The notes under the pieces are model-generated. The model was not told the DNA's origin. It made no database searches and was given only the letters and a program-made list of their open reading frames with translations. The translations under genes and the position numbers were made by a program. This document shows positions 54,966 through 63,694 of a stretch of 64,000 nucleotides of DNA, piece by piece (position 1 is the stretch's first letter; each line of letters begins with the position of its first letter). This DNA comes from Frigoriglobus tundricola (lineage in GTDB: Bacteria > Planctomycetota > Planctomycetia > Gemmatales > Gemmataceae). The DNA lies in contig NZ_CP053452.2 in NCBI RefSeq assembly GCF_013128195.2, forward strand, positions 8,122,001-8,186,000, written 5' to 3'.

Positions 54966-57833
54966 ATGATCAGACACACGGGCGGAGCCCTTATCCGAGC
55001 CATGCGCGCGGCGAGCGCACCCGGCCACACGGACCGGGAGCTGCTCGCCCAGTTCGCCCGCGGCGACCAGGGCGCCTTTGAAGTTCTGGTCAAACGGCAC
55101 ACGGGCCTGGTCCTGGGCGTGTGCCGGCGGGCGCTGCCCACACCACAGGACGCCGAGGACGCGTGCCAGGCCGTGTTCCTGATCCTCGCCCGCAAGGCCC
55201 ACGCCCGCTGGCAGCCCTCGGTCGCCAACTGGCTCTTCACCACCGCACGACGGGTCTCGGCCGATGTGCGCCGCTCCGCGTCCCGCCGCGCCGGGCGGGA
55301 GGCACGAACGGTGCCCGTCGAACCGCCCTCGGTGCTCGACCAGATGACCGGCCGCGAGGTGCTCGCGGCGCTCGACGAGGAACTGGACCGGCTGCCGGCC
55401 ATCTACCGCGAGCCGCTGGTCCTGTGCCACCTCGAGGGGCTCACCCGGGACGAGGCCGCCGCGCGGCTCGGCGTTCCGTTGGCCACCCTCAAGAGCCAGC
55501 TCGACCGCGGTCGCAAGCGACTTGCCGACGCCCTCACGCGCCGCGGCGTGGCGCTCGGCGCCGGGCTCCTGGCCGTTACGGTTCCCTCCCCGGCGGGCGC
55601 GTGCCCGCCGCGACTGGTCGAGTCCGTCCTCGCCGCCGTATCCGGAACACATCCGGCCCCCGTCGGTGAGCTGATAAGGGAGGGTACAGTGACAGTAACG
55701 CTCGGACACATCAAGTTGGCGGTGGCGGGGGTGTTCGGCCTGATCGCGGTCGGGTTCGCGCTGGCGGTGCCCGCCACGGTGACACAGAAGATGGCCCCGG
55801 GGAGCGAGGAGAAGGCTGCCGTGCCGGCACCGAAGGTGGCTCCGCAGAGCGAACCGGTCAAAGGCGCAACGGTCGCGGCGGCTGAGGAGAAGGAAACCAA
55901 GTCGATCGCGGTGAAGGGGGTCGTGCTCGGACCCGATGACAAGCCCGTTGCCGGCGCGAAGTTGTTCCTCCACTCCCGGAACCAGTTCGTTCCCGCGCCA
56001 CAGCCGATCGCCGCGCCGGACGGAACGTTCGCGTTCTCCGTGGACGAACACGAGTCCGGCGAGGTCGTTGCCACCGCACCCGGATGCGGCGTCGCGCTGC
56101 GCTCCGTGGGCTCCCGGCCGCTCCCGGCGCGCACGCTCCGACTGACCCCGGATGAGCCGGTCCGCGGCAAGGTGATCGACCTCGAAGGTAAACCCGTCGC
56201 GGGTGTCCACATATCCGTGGTCACGGTGGTTCAACCCCACGCGGACAAGACCCTCGATCGGTGGCTCAAGGCGGGTGGGAAACCCAAAGACGCGGAGCCA
56301 TTCGGCTTCGAATGGCTCCACGACTGGCAGACCCAATTCGCGGGGCTACTCGCGCCCGTCACAACTGACCGCGAGGGCAAGTTCGAGATCCGCGGGGTCG
56401 GGCGGGACCGGGTCGCGATCCTGCGCGTCAGCAGCCCCACGACCGTAACGCAGCAGGTGAACGTGGTCACGCGGAAGGTCGAACGGTTCGAGGGGAACGC
56501 CAGCCTGATCGGCATCAACACGCCTGCGGCGTTCCACGGGTGCGACCCCGTCGTGGTCGCCGCGCCGGTGCCGGCGACGCGCGGGCGGGTGACCGACGCG
56601 GCGACCGGCGAACCGGTGCCGGGATCGGTTTTGTACGTCGCGAACCTGGTGCAGCAATTGTCGCCCCTGACCGGTCTCGGCATGAGCGTGAAGGTGGTCG
56701 CAGACAAGGACGGCCGGTTCGCGCTGCCCGGTCTGCCGCGGGGCGCTCCGGGGCTATCGGTCATCGTGTTCCCACCGAACGGCGCCCCGTACCACCGCGT
56801 GAGTGTCGCGGTTCCCGACGGCGCGGCCGAGCGGGCCGCGTTCGACGTGAAACTCACCCGCGGCGTCCCGGCAACGGTGAAGATCGTGGACAAGACCACG
56901 GGCAAGCCGGTGGCCGGATCGCTGCGGTACGGGGTCTTCCCGGACGCCAACCCGAACGTGAAAGCGGTCCCGACCGTCTGGCACAATTTCGCCTGGACCG
57001 ATGACCCTTACGTCGCCCCGGCGGCGTCCGAGTTACGCATCGTGGTATTTCCGGGCAAGGGGCTGTTGGCGGCACAAACTTATAGTGAGGACCGGTCGTA
57101 TCGGTCCGGGGTCGGGGTGGAGGTGTTCGAAAAGTACCGCACCGACGATCAGTTGTTAGGACTGGTCTCCGCGGGGAATATCCATGTTCGCCAATGGCAA
57201 ACGTTCGCCGAAATCGACGTGCCGGTGGGTGCGAAGGAGTTCACCTGCACGCTCGCGCTCGACCGCGGGGTCAGGGCATCCGGGCGCCTCGTCGGTACCG
57301 ACGGGAAACCGGTCACCGGGGCGCAAAGTTACGGGCTGGAGAACGAGATGGGGGCCTCCGGGGGTTGGGCGCAGCCCGCCACGGACGCGACTTTCACGGC
57401 GCGTGCCCTGCGGCCGGGCGAACAGCGGCGGGTGATGTTCGTCCACGTCGGGCGCAAGTTGGCGGGAACGGCAGTCGTTGTGGGCGGGTCGAAGGAACCG
57501 ACCGAGGTGCGGATGGAGCCGTGGGGCGAGGTGACCGGGCGCCTCGTCAGCGCCGACGGGGAGCCCGTTACGGGCGAGTTGGACCTGTCGTGGGACGTGA
57601 TCCGCCAGGACGACCTGAAACTCGGTTCTTCGCCCCTCATCCACCCCGGGCGCGGGGGCCTTGCTGTCGGTGCGGACGGCCGGTTCCGGATCACCGGTCT
57701 GGTGCCCGGTCTGACGTACAAGTGGACCGCCAGCGGGCCGCAGGGCGCATCCGCGACGCTGCCCGACACCGTCCCGAAGTCCGGCGAGCCGACCGACCTC
57801 GGTGACATCCGGTTGTCACACGAAGGGCCGTGA
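54966..57833 (+). CDS. ECF sigma-transmembrane-repeat protein, array copy 4 (intact)
   Basis: This uninterrupted 955-residue copy shows the full plan. Region 2 spans about 20-85 (QFARGDQGAFEVLVKRHTGL, DAEDACQAVFLILARKA) and region 4 about 140-190 (LPAIYREPLVLCHLEGLTRD, GVPLATLKSQLDRGRKRLAD). The helix at about 248-268 (IKLAVAGVFGLIAVGFALAV) would place the rest outside. Carboxypeptidase-regulatory-like units start near residues 311 (VKGVVLGPDDKPVAGAKLFL), 398 (VRGKVIDLEGKPVAGVHISV), 537 (TRGRVTDAATGEPVPGSVLY), 771 (ASGRLVGTDGKPVTGAQSYG) and 855 (VTGRLVSADGEPVTGELDLS). Such prealbumin-like folds usually bind proteins or glycans. A membrane-held sigma factor released by cleavage is an attractive inference but unproven. 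The DUF1800 gene starts 87 bp downstream. Confidence 0.9.
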   Translation: MIRHTGGALIRAMRAASAPGHTDRELLAQFARGDQGAFEVLVKRHTGLVLGVCRRALPTPQDAEDACQAVFLILARKAHARWQPSVANWLFTTARRVSADVRRSASRRAGREARTVPVEPPSVLDQMTGREVLAALDEELDRLPAIYREPLVLCHLEGLTRDEAAARLGVPLATLKSQLDRGRKRLADALTRRGVALGAGLLAVTVPSPAGACPPRLVESVLAAVSGTHPAPVGELIREGTVTVTLGHIKLAVAGVFGLIAVGFALAVPATVTQKMAPGSEEKAAVPAPKVAPQSEPVKGATVAAAEEKETKSIAVKGVVLGPDDKPVAGAKLFLHSRNQFVPAPQPIAAPDGTFAFSVDEHESGEVVATAPGCGVALRSVGSRPLPARTLRLTPDEPVRGKVIDLEGKPVAGVHISVVTVVQPHADKTLDRWLKAGGKPKDAEPFGFEWLHDWQTQFAGLLAPVTTDREGKFEIRGVGRDRVAILRVSSPTTVTQQVNVVTRKVERFEGNASLIGINTPAAFHGCDPVVVAAPVPATRGRVTDAATGEPVPGSVLYVANLVQQLSPLTGLGMSVKVVADKDGRFALPGLPRGAPGLSVIVFPPNGAPYHRVSVAVPDGAAERAAFDVKLTRGVPATVKIVDKTTGKPVAGSLRYGVFPDANPNVKAVPTVWHNFAWTDDPYVAPAASELRIVVFPGKGLLAAQTYSEDRSYRSGVGVEVFEKYRTDDQLLGLVSAGNIHVRQWQTFAEIDVPVGAKEFTCTLALDRGVRASGRLVGTDGKPVTGAQSYGLENEMGASGGWAQPATDATFTARALRPGEQRRVMFVHVGRKLAGTAVVVGGSKEPTEVRMEPWGEVTGRLVSADGEPVTGELDLSWDVIRQDDLKLGSSPLIHPGRGGLAVGADGRFRITGLVPGLTYKWTASGPQGASATLPDTVPKSGEPTDLGDIRLSHEGP

Positions 57834-57920
57834 GCGTCCGCGGGTCGGCGCTCCCGGAACGCGAGCGCCGGTCAGGTGAGACATCGTACGGAACGAGAAC
57901 CCGTCCAGTGGAGCGTGTTC

Positions 57921-59258
57921 ATGGCCCTGAAGTATTGGGACGTATACGAACCGGACGCCAGGGCGCCGTGGGACCTGCGCCGGGTCGTCCACCTGCACCG
58001 CCGGGCGGCGTTCGCCGCACCGTGGGGCACCCTCCAAAGCGACCTGAAGGCCGGACCCGAGGCGAGCGTCAAGCGGCTCCTCGACGGCACGCGCGACGCG
58101 CACTCGCCGGCAGACTTCGCCGCCACCGCCGGGGTCCTGGCCGACGCCGCGGCCACTGCGGGCGACATCAACCGCCTCAAGGCCGCGTGGTTCTACCGCA
58201 TGCTCTTCGGCCCGGACCCGGTGGGCGAGCGGCTCACGCTCGCCTGGCACGACCACTTCGCCACCGGGTACGCGAAGGTGCGGAACGTGCAGTCGATGCG
58301 GCGGCAGAACGAGCTGTTCCGTAGCCACGCCCGCGCCCGGTTCGCCCCGCTACTGAACGCGCTCGTCCGCGACCCGGCCCTACTGGAGTACCTGGACGCA
58401 CCGGCCAACCGGAAGGGGCACCCGAACGAGAACCTGGCCCGCGAGCTGATGGAACTCTTCACCCTCGGCACCGGCCACTACACCGAGGCCGACGTCAAGG
58501 AGGCGGCCCGGTGCCTCACCGGCTGGGGCGTCGAGGAGGGCACGTTCGCCGAAAGCGCCCCGCGCCACGACAGCGGCGCGAAAACCGTTCTCGGCAAGAC
58601 CGGGAAGTGGACCGGAGCCGATCTGGTCGATCTGTTGCTGAAGCAGCCTTCGACCGCCGAGCGGCTGGTGGCGAAACTGGTCAAGACGTTCTTCGGCGAG
58701 GGGGCGTGTCCGCCCGATGCGGCGAAGGAGCTGGCCGCCGGGCTCCGCGACCACGAACTCGACATCGGCTGGGCGGTGCTAACGGTGTTGCGGTCCCGCC
58801 TGTTCTTCGCCGATGCCAACCTGCGCACGCGGGTGACGGCGCCCCCCGAGTTCGTCGCGGGCGCGGCACGGGCGCTGGGGCTGTTCGACCCGGCCCCGAG
58901 CACTCTGGCGCTCGCCGACTGGTCGGCGCGGATGGGTCAGGACCTGTTCGACCCGCCGAACGTCGGGGGCTGGCCGGGCGGCCGGGCCTGGGTCACGTCC
59001 CGCGCGCTGATCGCCCGCGCCAACTACGCCGCGGCCCTCGTGGACGGCCCCAACGCGGGCCGCTCGGTCGCTTACGAACCGAACACAGCGGCGAAGGCGG
59101 CCGGGTTCGGCACCGCACGGACCGACGTGCTCGTGTACCACTCTCGGTTGCTGTTCGGCACCGACCCGCCGGCCGCGCTGACCGGCCGCCTCGGCAAACT
59201 CGACGGTCGGCCGCTCGTGACCGCGCTCCTGTCGTCGCCCGAAGCCCAGTTGGGTTAG
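57921..59258 (+). CDS. DUF1800 domain-containing protein
   Basis: The 445-residue product starts at ATG 57921 with GGAG eight bases upstream. Conserved DUF1800 blocks are present: LAWHDHFATGYAKVRNVQSM, NENLARELMELFTLGTGHYT with EADVKEAARCLTGW, and QDLFDPPNVGGWPGGRAWV. DUF1800 genes are nearly always followed by a DUF1501 gene, as here (173 bp downstream). The pair is abundant in planctomycetes and other glycan-degrading bacteria and is thought to act in export or surface processing, but its biochemistry is unknown. No signal peptide is obvious at this start. Confidence 0.92.
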   Translation: MALKYWDVYEPDARAPWDLRRVVHLHRRAAFAAPWGTLQSDLKAGPEASVKRLLDGTRDAHSPADFAATAGVLADAAATAGDINRLKAAWFYRMLFGPDPVGERLTLAWHDHFATGYAKVRNVQSMRRQNELFRSHARARFAPLLNALVRDPALLEYLDAPANRKGHPNENLARELMELFTLGTGHYTEADVKEAARCLTGWGVEEGTFAESAPRHDSGAKTVLGKTGKWTGADLVDLLLKQPSTAERLVAKLVKTFFGEGACPPDAAKELAAGLRDHELDIGWAVLTVLRSRLFFADANLRTRVTAPPEFVAGAARALGLFDPAPSTLALADWSARMGQDLFDPPNVGGWPGGRAWVTSRALIARANYAAALVDGPNAGRSVAYEPNTAAKAAGFGTARTDVLVYHSRLLFGTDPPAALTGRLGKLDGRPLVTALLSSPEAQLG

Positions 59259-59430
59259 CCGACACCCGATCGGGGGCACCGGTCCGGCAGCGGCCTCGCA
59301 CCCCCAGGGGACACGAACGCACCACCGGGTTCGGTTATGAGTTCGTCTCGGCATGCCGCTTCTGTGGTTCCTCTCTTCCCGGTGTCTTTGTGGTTGGTCC
59401 GCTCCCGTACTCAAGTCTTGGAGGGGTCTC

Positions 59431-60600
59431 GTGCTCACGCGCCGCTCGTTACTGAAGTCCGCGCCGCTCCTGTCGCTGGCGCCGACCGTGCCGGCGTTTC
59501 TGATGCGGACCGCTCGTGCCGCGGGGCCGAAACCGGACGCCCGGGCGCTCGTCGTGGTTCAACTCGACGGCGGGAACGACGCGCTCAACACCGTCGTCCC
59601 GTTCGCCGATCCGGATTACGCCAAGCTCCGCCCCAAGCTGAAGCTGGACCCGAAGGGCCTCGTGAAGCTGAACGACGCGGTCGGCCTGCACCCGGCGCTC
59701 AAGCCGCTCGACAAGCTGTGGGCCGGCGGTCGGCTCGCGGTGCTGCCGGGGGTGGGGTACCCGAACCCGAACCGGTCGCACTTCGAGAGCATGGCGATCT
59801 GGCACACGGCGCGGTTCGACAATGAAGAGGCACGCACGAGCCCGGGATGGATCGGCCGCGCCCTGGATGCGGGCGGGGGCGAGTCGTGCGTCGTCGCCCC
59901 CGACGCGCCGCGGGCCGTCCGCGGCCGGCGCGCCTCGATCGTCACGCTCACGCGCGCCGAGGACCTGCTCCTGAGCGATCCGGTCGTGGTGCGAGCCGCG
60001 GTGGGGGCGCCGACGAAGGAGGGTGACCTTCTGGCGTTCGTCCGCCGGCAGGCCGCGGACGCGACCGCCGGGGCGGAACAGGTTGCCGCCAAGGCGCGGA
60101 ACAAATCGGATGCGGAGTACCCCGCGACCGGGCTCGGCCAGAAGTTGCAGCTCGTGGCGCGGATGCTGAAGGCCGGCTTCCTCACCCGCGTGTACTACAC
60201 CTCCCAGAGCGGCTACGACACGCACGCGCAACAGGGGTTCGCTCACCGGCAGTTGCTCGACGAGTTCGCCGGTGCGGTGTCCGCCTTCTTCGCGGATCTG
60301 GCGGCGGCGAAGTTGGACGACCGGGTGGCGCTGGTCGCGTTCAGCGAGTTCGGGCGGACGATCAAGGAGAACGGGTCACTCGGCACCGATCACGGTACCG
60401 CCGGCTGTGTCTTCGTCGCCGGGGGCGGGGTCAAGGGCGGCGTCCGCGGCACCCAACCGAGCCTCACGGTACTGGTCGGCGGTGAACCAGAAATGACCAC
60501 CGACTTTCGGGCGGTGTATTCCGCGGTCCTTACCGATTGGCTGACACTGCCGGCGGACGGCCTCGGCGGGACGGTCGCACCGGTGAAATTGTTCGGCTAG
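59431..60600 (+). CDS. DUF1501 domain-containing protein with Tat signal
   Basis: The GTG at 59431 has GGAGGGG four bases upstream and gives LTRRSLLKSAPLLSLAPTVP...ARAAG, a twin-arginine signal peptide. DUF1501 features follow: LVVVQLDGGNDALNTVVPF, YPNPNRSHFESMAIWHTA, VYYTSQSGYDTHAQQGFAH, FSEFGRTIKENGSLGTDHGT and GCVFVAGGGVKGG. The fold belongs to the alkaline phosphatase/sulfatase superfamily and several Asp/His residues could bind metal. It is 389 aa and partner of the preceding DUF1800 gene. The in-frame ATG at 59353 would bury the Tat motif and is unlikely. Confidence 0.93.
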   Translation: MLTRRSLLKSAPLLSLAPTVPAFLMRTARAAGPKPDARALVVVQLDGGNDALNTVVPFADPDYAKLRPKLKLDPKGLVKLNDAVGLHPALKPLDKLWAGGRLAVLPGVGYPNPNRSHFESMAIWHTARFDNEEARTSPGWIGRALDAGGGESCVVAPDAPRAVRGRRASIVTLTRAEDLLLSDPVVVRAAVGAPTKEGDLLAFVRRQAADATAGAEQVAAKARNKSDAEYPATGLGQKLQLVARMLKAGFLTRVYYTSQSGYDTHAQQGFAHRQLLDEFAGAVSAFFADLAAAKLDDRVALVAFSEFGRTIKENGSLGTDHGTAGCVFVAGGGVKGGVRGTQPSLTVLVGGEPEMTTDFRAVYSAVLTDWLTLPADGLGGTVAPVKLFG

Positions 60601-60837
60601 GGGACCGTTCGCTCGGATGGGCCGCATGAGCGACCCATCCGCTCGGGGAGGCCGCCGCACCCGCCCGGTGTGCGAACTCTTGGCCGACACCCAGAAGAGC
60701 GGAATCAAGAAGTGAACGGTCCGAGCGGGGGTCGGGTGGGCCAGCGCTCCGCGCTCGTCTCTGATTGACCCCCCGGTTCGATACGGTACCTGACCCGTTC
60801 TCGCCGGGGTGGTTACGAAATCCGCTGGCACGCAGAC

Positions 60838-61437
60838 CTACACCATGTCGGTACCGACGATCGTTCGCAACCGGGCCACGGCCCTCGCCCAGCGGCGGCG
60901 GATCGTGCGCTCGTCCACGCCGAACAGATCGGCGATCTGAACCTGCTTCCACCCGTGGTAGAACACGAGCCCGACCACCTCGCGCTCCTCGGTGGGCAAC
61001 TCGTCCACCGCTTGGTGGAACCGCACCCACAGATCGAAGTCCTCGGCGACCGCGGCCTGGGGCTCTGCTCGCGTGACGCCGAACGCGCTGCTGTCGTCCG
61101 GTCCGGCCAGCGCCAGGTGGACCCGGCCCCGGCACTTCCGGGCCAGGTCCAGGAGTTCGCGGCGAATGTGGACCGCGGCCAGGTTGAAGAAGTCCCGGGT
61201 CGTTTTCGGGCGCAGCGTCCGCAGGGTACGGAGCAGCCGCATGAAACTGCTCTGGAGCACGTCCTCCGTGTCGGCCTGGCTCCGAATGTTCGGGAACGAC
61301 CGCGTCATCCGGCGCGCCAGCTTGCCGAGCCGCGCGTCGGTGGCGCGGAACAGATCGTTCGCTGCGGTCTGATCGCCGGCCTGCCAGCCGTCAATGCACT
61401 TCTGGAGGTGGACCGTGTTGAAAGATGGTTCGCACAT
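60838..61437 (-). CDS. ECF-type RNA polymerase sigma factor
   Basis: The product is about 199 aa from ATG 61437 (a GTG at 61452 is possible). Region 2 is at about 25-90 (DLFRATDARLGKLARRMTRS with SQADTEDVLQSSFMRLLRTL) and region 4 at about 140-190 (LPTEEREVVGLVFYHGWKQV with IADLFGVDERTIRRRWARAV). Unlike the other sigma factors in this window it has no C-terminal extension or membrane segment. It resembles the short ECF factors that planctomycetes often keep beside protein kinase genes, but no kinase gene is visible here. Its stop converges on the DUF1501 gene with about 240 bp between them. Confidence 0.88.
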   Translation of the reverse strand: MCEPSFNTVHLQKCIDGWQAGDQTAANDLFRATDARLGKLARRMTRSFPNIRSQADTEDVLQSSFMRLLRTLRTLRPKTTRDFFNLAAVHIRRELLDLARKCRGRVHLALAGPDDSSAFGVTRAEPQAAVAEDFDLWVRFHQAVDELPTEEREVVGLVFYHGWKQVQIADLFGVDERTIRRRWARAVARLRTIVGTDMV

Positions 61438-61756
61438 GAGTTGGACCGGCACCGGGTGTAAGCTCGCACGAGTCGCCGTATCCTACCGTACCACCCCGGG
61501 TGTGCCAAGAAGCAAGTGCGGAAAGGTTACCGTGGCACTTTTGGCCTCCGGCTCCTCTCATCCTCGAAGGAGCGATTAACCCCTTTGTCAATTATCGATT
61601 ATCGATAAGCGTGCCCGCGCAGACGAGCTTCGGGGTCGCTGATCACACTAGTGCCGTGTTGCTTGGGGCCGCAATGCTCGGAGTCAACGAAAACGACCGG
61701 CCCGTCGTGGCGGAGCCGGTCGTGAGTGGATTGTAATGAATCGAAATCGGAAGTGG
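61438..61756. promoter_or_regulatory. Upstream region of the ECF gene with an AT-rich palindrome
   Basis: No gene is supported in these 319 bp. ATTATCGATTATCGATAAGC (61591-61610) contains the perfect palindrome TTATCGATAA (61599-61608) and a second overlapping ATCGAT. Such an AT-rich island in a GC-rich genome suggests a regulator-binding site. It lies about 155 bp upstream of the ECF start and past the end of the RRM gene. Confidence 0.45.
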
Positions 61757-62167
61757 TTAGTAGCGGTCGCCGCGGCCCCCGCCACCGCCGCCGTGTCCGC
61801 CACCATATCCGCCGCCGCCACCACCGTACCCGCCGCCCCCGCGACGGCCTCCGCCCCCGCCGCCGTAGCCCCCGCCCCCAGCGCCGTAGCCACCACCACC
61901 GCCGCCGCCCCGCGGGCGCTCTTCACGCGGCTTGGCCTCGTTGACCGTGAGGCGCCGGCCCTGATACTCGGCCCCGTTCAGCGCGGCGATCGCTTCATCG
62001 GTGCCGCTGGACATCTCGACGAACCCGAACCCGCGGCTGCGGCCGGTTTCCCGGTCCGAAATCACCTGCGCCTTGGTGACGGTGCCGTACTGCCCGAACA
62101 GTTGCTCCAGGTCGGCCTGCGTCGTCGAAAACGGCAGGTTCCCCACGTACAGATTCTTGCTGGCCAT
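61757..62167 (-). CDS. Glycine-rich RNA-binding protein (single RRM)
   Basis: The product is 136 aa from ATG 62167 (GGGAGG upstream). One RRM (about 3-82) carries RNP2 LYVGNL and RNP1 RGFGFVEM, with LEQLFGQYGTVTKAQVISDR between. The C-terminal 50 residues are Gly-rich with Tyr and Arg (GGGYGGG repeats) and end in RGDRY. Bacterial proteins of this form (Rbp type) are known in cyanobacteria and planctomycetes and bind single-stranded RNA, often in the cold. The Gly tract is the reason for the low-complexity CCGCC-rich DNA at 61770-61920. It is a single-gene unit. Confidence 0.93.
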   Translation of the reverse strand: MASKNLYVGNLPFSTTQADLEQLFGQYGTVTKAQVISDRETGRSRGFGFVEMSSGTDEAIAALNGAEYQGRRLTVNEAKPREERPRGGGGGGGYGAGGGGYGGGGGGRRGGGGYGGGGGGYGGGHGGGGGGRGDRY

Positions 62168-62607
62168 GTCATCCCTCCCCGGACGGGCTTCTTCACCGAC
62201 CCGACCGGGAACTAGCGTAAACCGGTCGCGCCGCCGCGATCGGGAAGACCCGTGAGAACAGGCCACCGCTGACCGGGCCGCACCGCCGCGAATGTGTGTT
62301 GTTAGATCGCGGGGAGGTGAGGGCCAACCGAGCGGGCGTATGCGGGAAAGGGCCAGCTTGACGAGCTTGGGAGCGTTTGCAAGGCAGTGATGAGCTGTCG
62401 CAGGGCTTCAAAGCCGATCCGCCGAAAGACCAAACCGCGTACGCGGAGACCCGTCCGAAATCTTCCTCGCCGCCGGGGTCCGCCCCCGGAGGCTGATTTG
62501 ACTATACGCGCCACTTTCAAAAAAGATAGCGGAAATCTCAAGAATTGTGCGACACGGGAGCGGCAACATCCTACGCGCGGGCGACCACGTGTCGCGCGGG
62601 GCGGCGG
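62168..62607. other. Intergenic region between the RRM and ATP-grasp genes
   Basis: 440 bp with no supported gene. It includes the RRM gene's promoter/5' UTR at the left. AT-richer sequence at 62495-62550 (TTTGACTATACGCGCCACTT, TCAAAAAAGATAGCGG) is downstream of the ATP-grasp gene and upstream of the RRM gene, so is probably part of the latter's regulation. Long cold-responsive leaders are known for such genes, but I could not define a structure. Confidence 0.4.
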
Positions 62608-63579
62608 TCAGGCTGCAGCCACCGTGCCGTCCGGCCCGAACCGCACGCGGCCCGGTTTCCACCGAAAAGCCTCCGGCCGTTCGCCTTGTGCCCCGCGCAG
62701 CATCGCCTCCGCGATGTTGAAATCGGCCAGCGCCCGCAGGCCGATGTACGAGGTGGTCAGCCGCGGGTTGATTTCGATGGCGAAGTCGCGGGAGCCATCT
62801 TCCGCGTCGCCCAGTACGAGATCGACGCCGACGTAGCCGAGCAACTCGGGCACGCACGCAAGCGCGCGGCGGGCAAGTTGGGTAACGCGTTCCGCCTGTG
62901 CCGGTGGTAGCGGCAGCTCCCCGCCCCGATATTTGAACCGCCCGTCGTCGCTCAATAACTGATACCCGGGCAGCAGCGGGTGCCGATCGCCCGCTCCACA
63001 CAGGAACGCGACGCTCGCCGGTTGTCCGGGTATGAACTCCTGAAGGACCATCGGCCGGTCCGGGTCGCGGGCCGCTTGCGCCCGCGCCAGTTCGAACCGG
63101 TCGCGGATCAGGAAGGTGTCTGTGGAGCCGGCCCCGTCGCGCGGCTTCCACACGACCGGGAACGCTTCGCAGACGGTCGGTTCGCGCTCGGTGGTTGCGG
63201 GCGTGCGGACCCCGTGGCCGCGCCAGCGTTCCGCGAGTGCGAGTTTGTCGGTCGTGGCGCGGATCGCGCCGGGCGAGGAACCGAGCAGCCGGCACCCGGA
63301 CGCGCGGACCGCCCAACAGTCGCGGTCCATTTGCCCGTCGGTTTCGGGCGCGATAACAAGCGCCCAGTCGCACCGCTCGGCCACGCGGCGGATCTCGTGC
63401 CCGGGATCGGCGCCCTCGAACCGGTCGAGGGTCACCACCTCGACACCCGGCACGCGAGCGAAGTCGGCCGCCACCGCGTCGCGCATCGCGTGACCTTCGC
63501 GGTACATGCCGTGTTCGGGTGAATCCGGATCGCGGCCGATCCCGGCGGCCGTCAGGTGCTCGTACACGAACACGCGCAT
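62608..63579 (-). CDS. ATP-grasp ligase, MfnD-like (tyramine-glutamate ligase type)
   Basis: The 323-residue product begins MRVFVYEHLTAAGIGRD, the characteristic start of MfnD-like ATP-grasp proteins. ATP-grasp features follow: VVWKPRDGAGSTDTFLI (nucleotide-binding Lys and small loop), VLQEFIPGQPASVAFLCG, and the metal-binding end DFAIEINPRLTTSYIGLR. In methanogens MfnD adds glutamate to tyramine in methanofuran synthesis. Several planctomycetes have the tetrahydromethanopterin/methanofuran C1 pathway, so a role there is plausible. The family also includes other amino-acid ligases, so the substrate is inferred. Confidence 0.82.
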   Translation of the reverse strand: MRVFVYEHLTAAGIGRDPDSPEHGMYREGHAMRDAVAADFARVPGVEVVTLDRFEGADPGHEIRRVAERCDWALVIAPETDGQMDRDCWAVRASGCRLLGSSPGAIRATTDKLALAERWRGHGVRTPATTEREPTVCEAFPVVWKPRDGAGSTDTFLIRDRFELARAQAARDPDRPMVLQEFIPGQPASVAFLCGAGDRHPLLPGYQLLSDDGRFKYRGGELPLPPAQAERVTQLARRALACVPELLGYVGVDLVLGDAEDGSRDFAIEINPRLTTSYIGLRALADFNIAEAMLRGAQGERPEAFRWKPGRVRFGPDGTVAAA

Positions 63580-63694
63580 CGTCCTGTCCTACCTTTCACC
63601 CGACACGCAGTGAAGCCGATCCTCCGTCATTCGTCGTAGACACCATCCGGAAGCGTGAAGATGACGACGAATACGGCCCTCGGGACTCGCGCCG

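Noticed and set aside
61770..61930. CCGCC-rich tandem repetition, considered as a CRISPR or satellite array
   Set aside because: It is the coding DNA of the glycine-rich tail of the RRM protein; units are irregular and there are no spacers.
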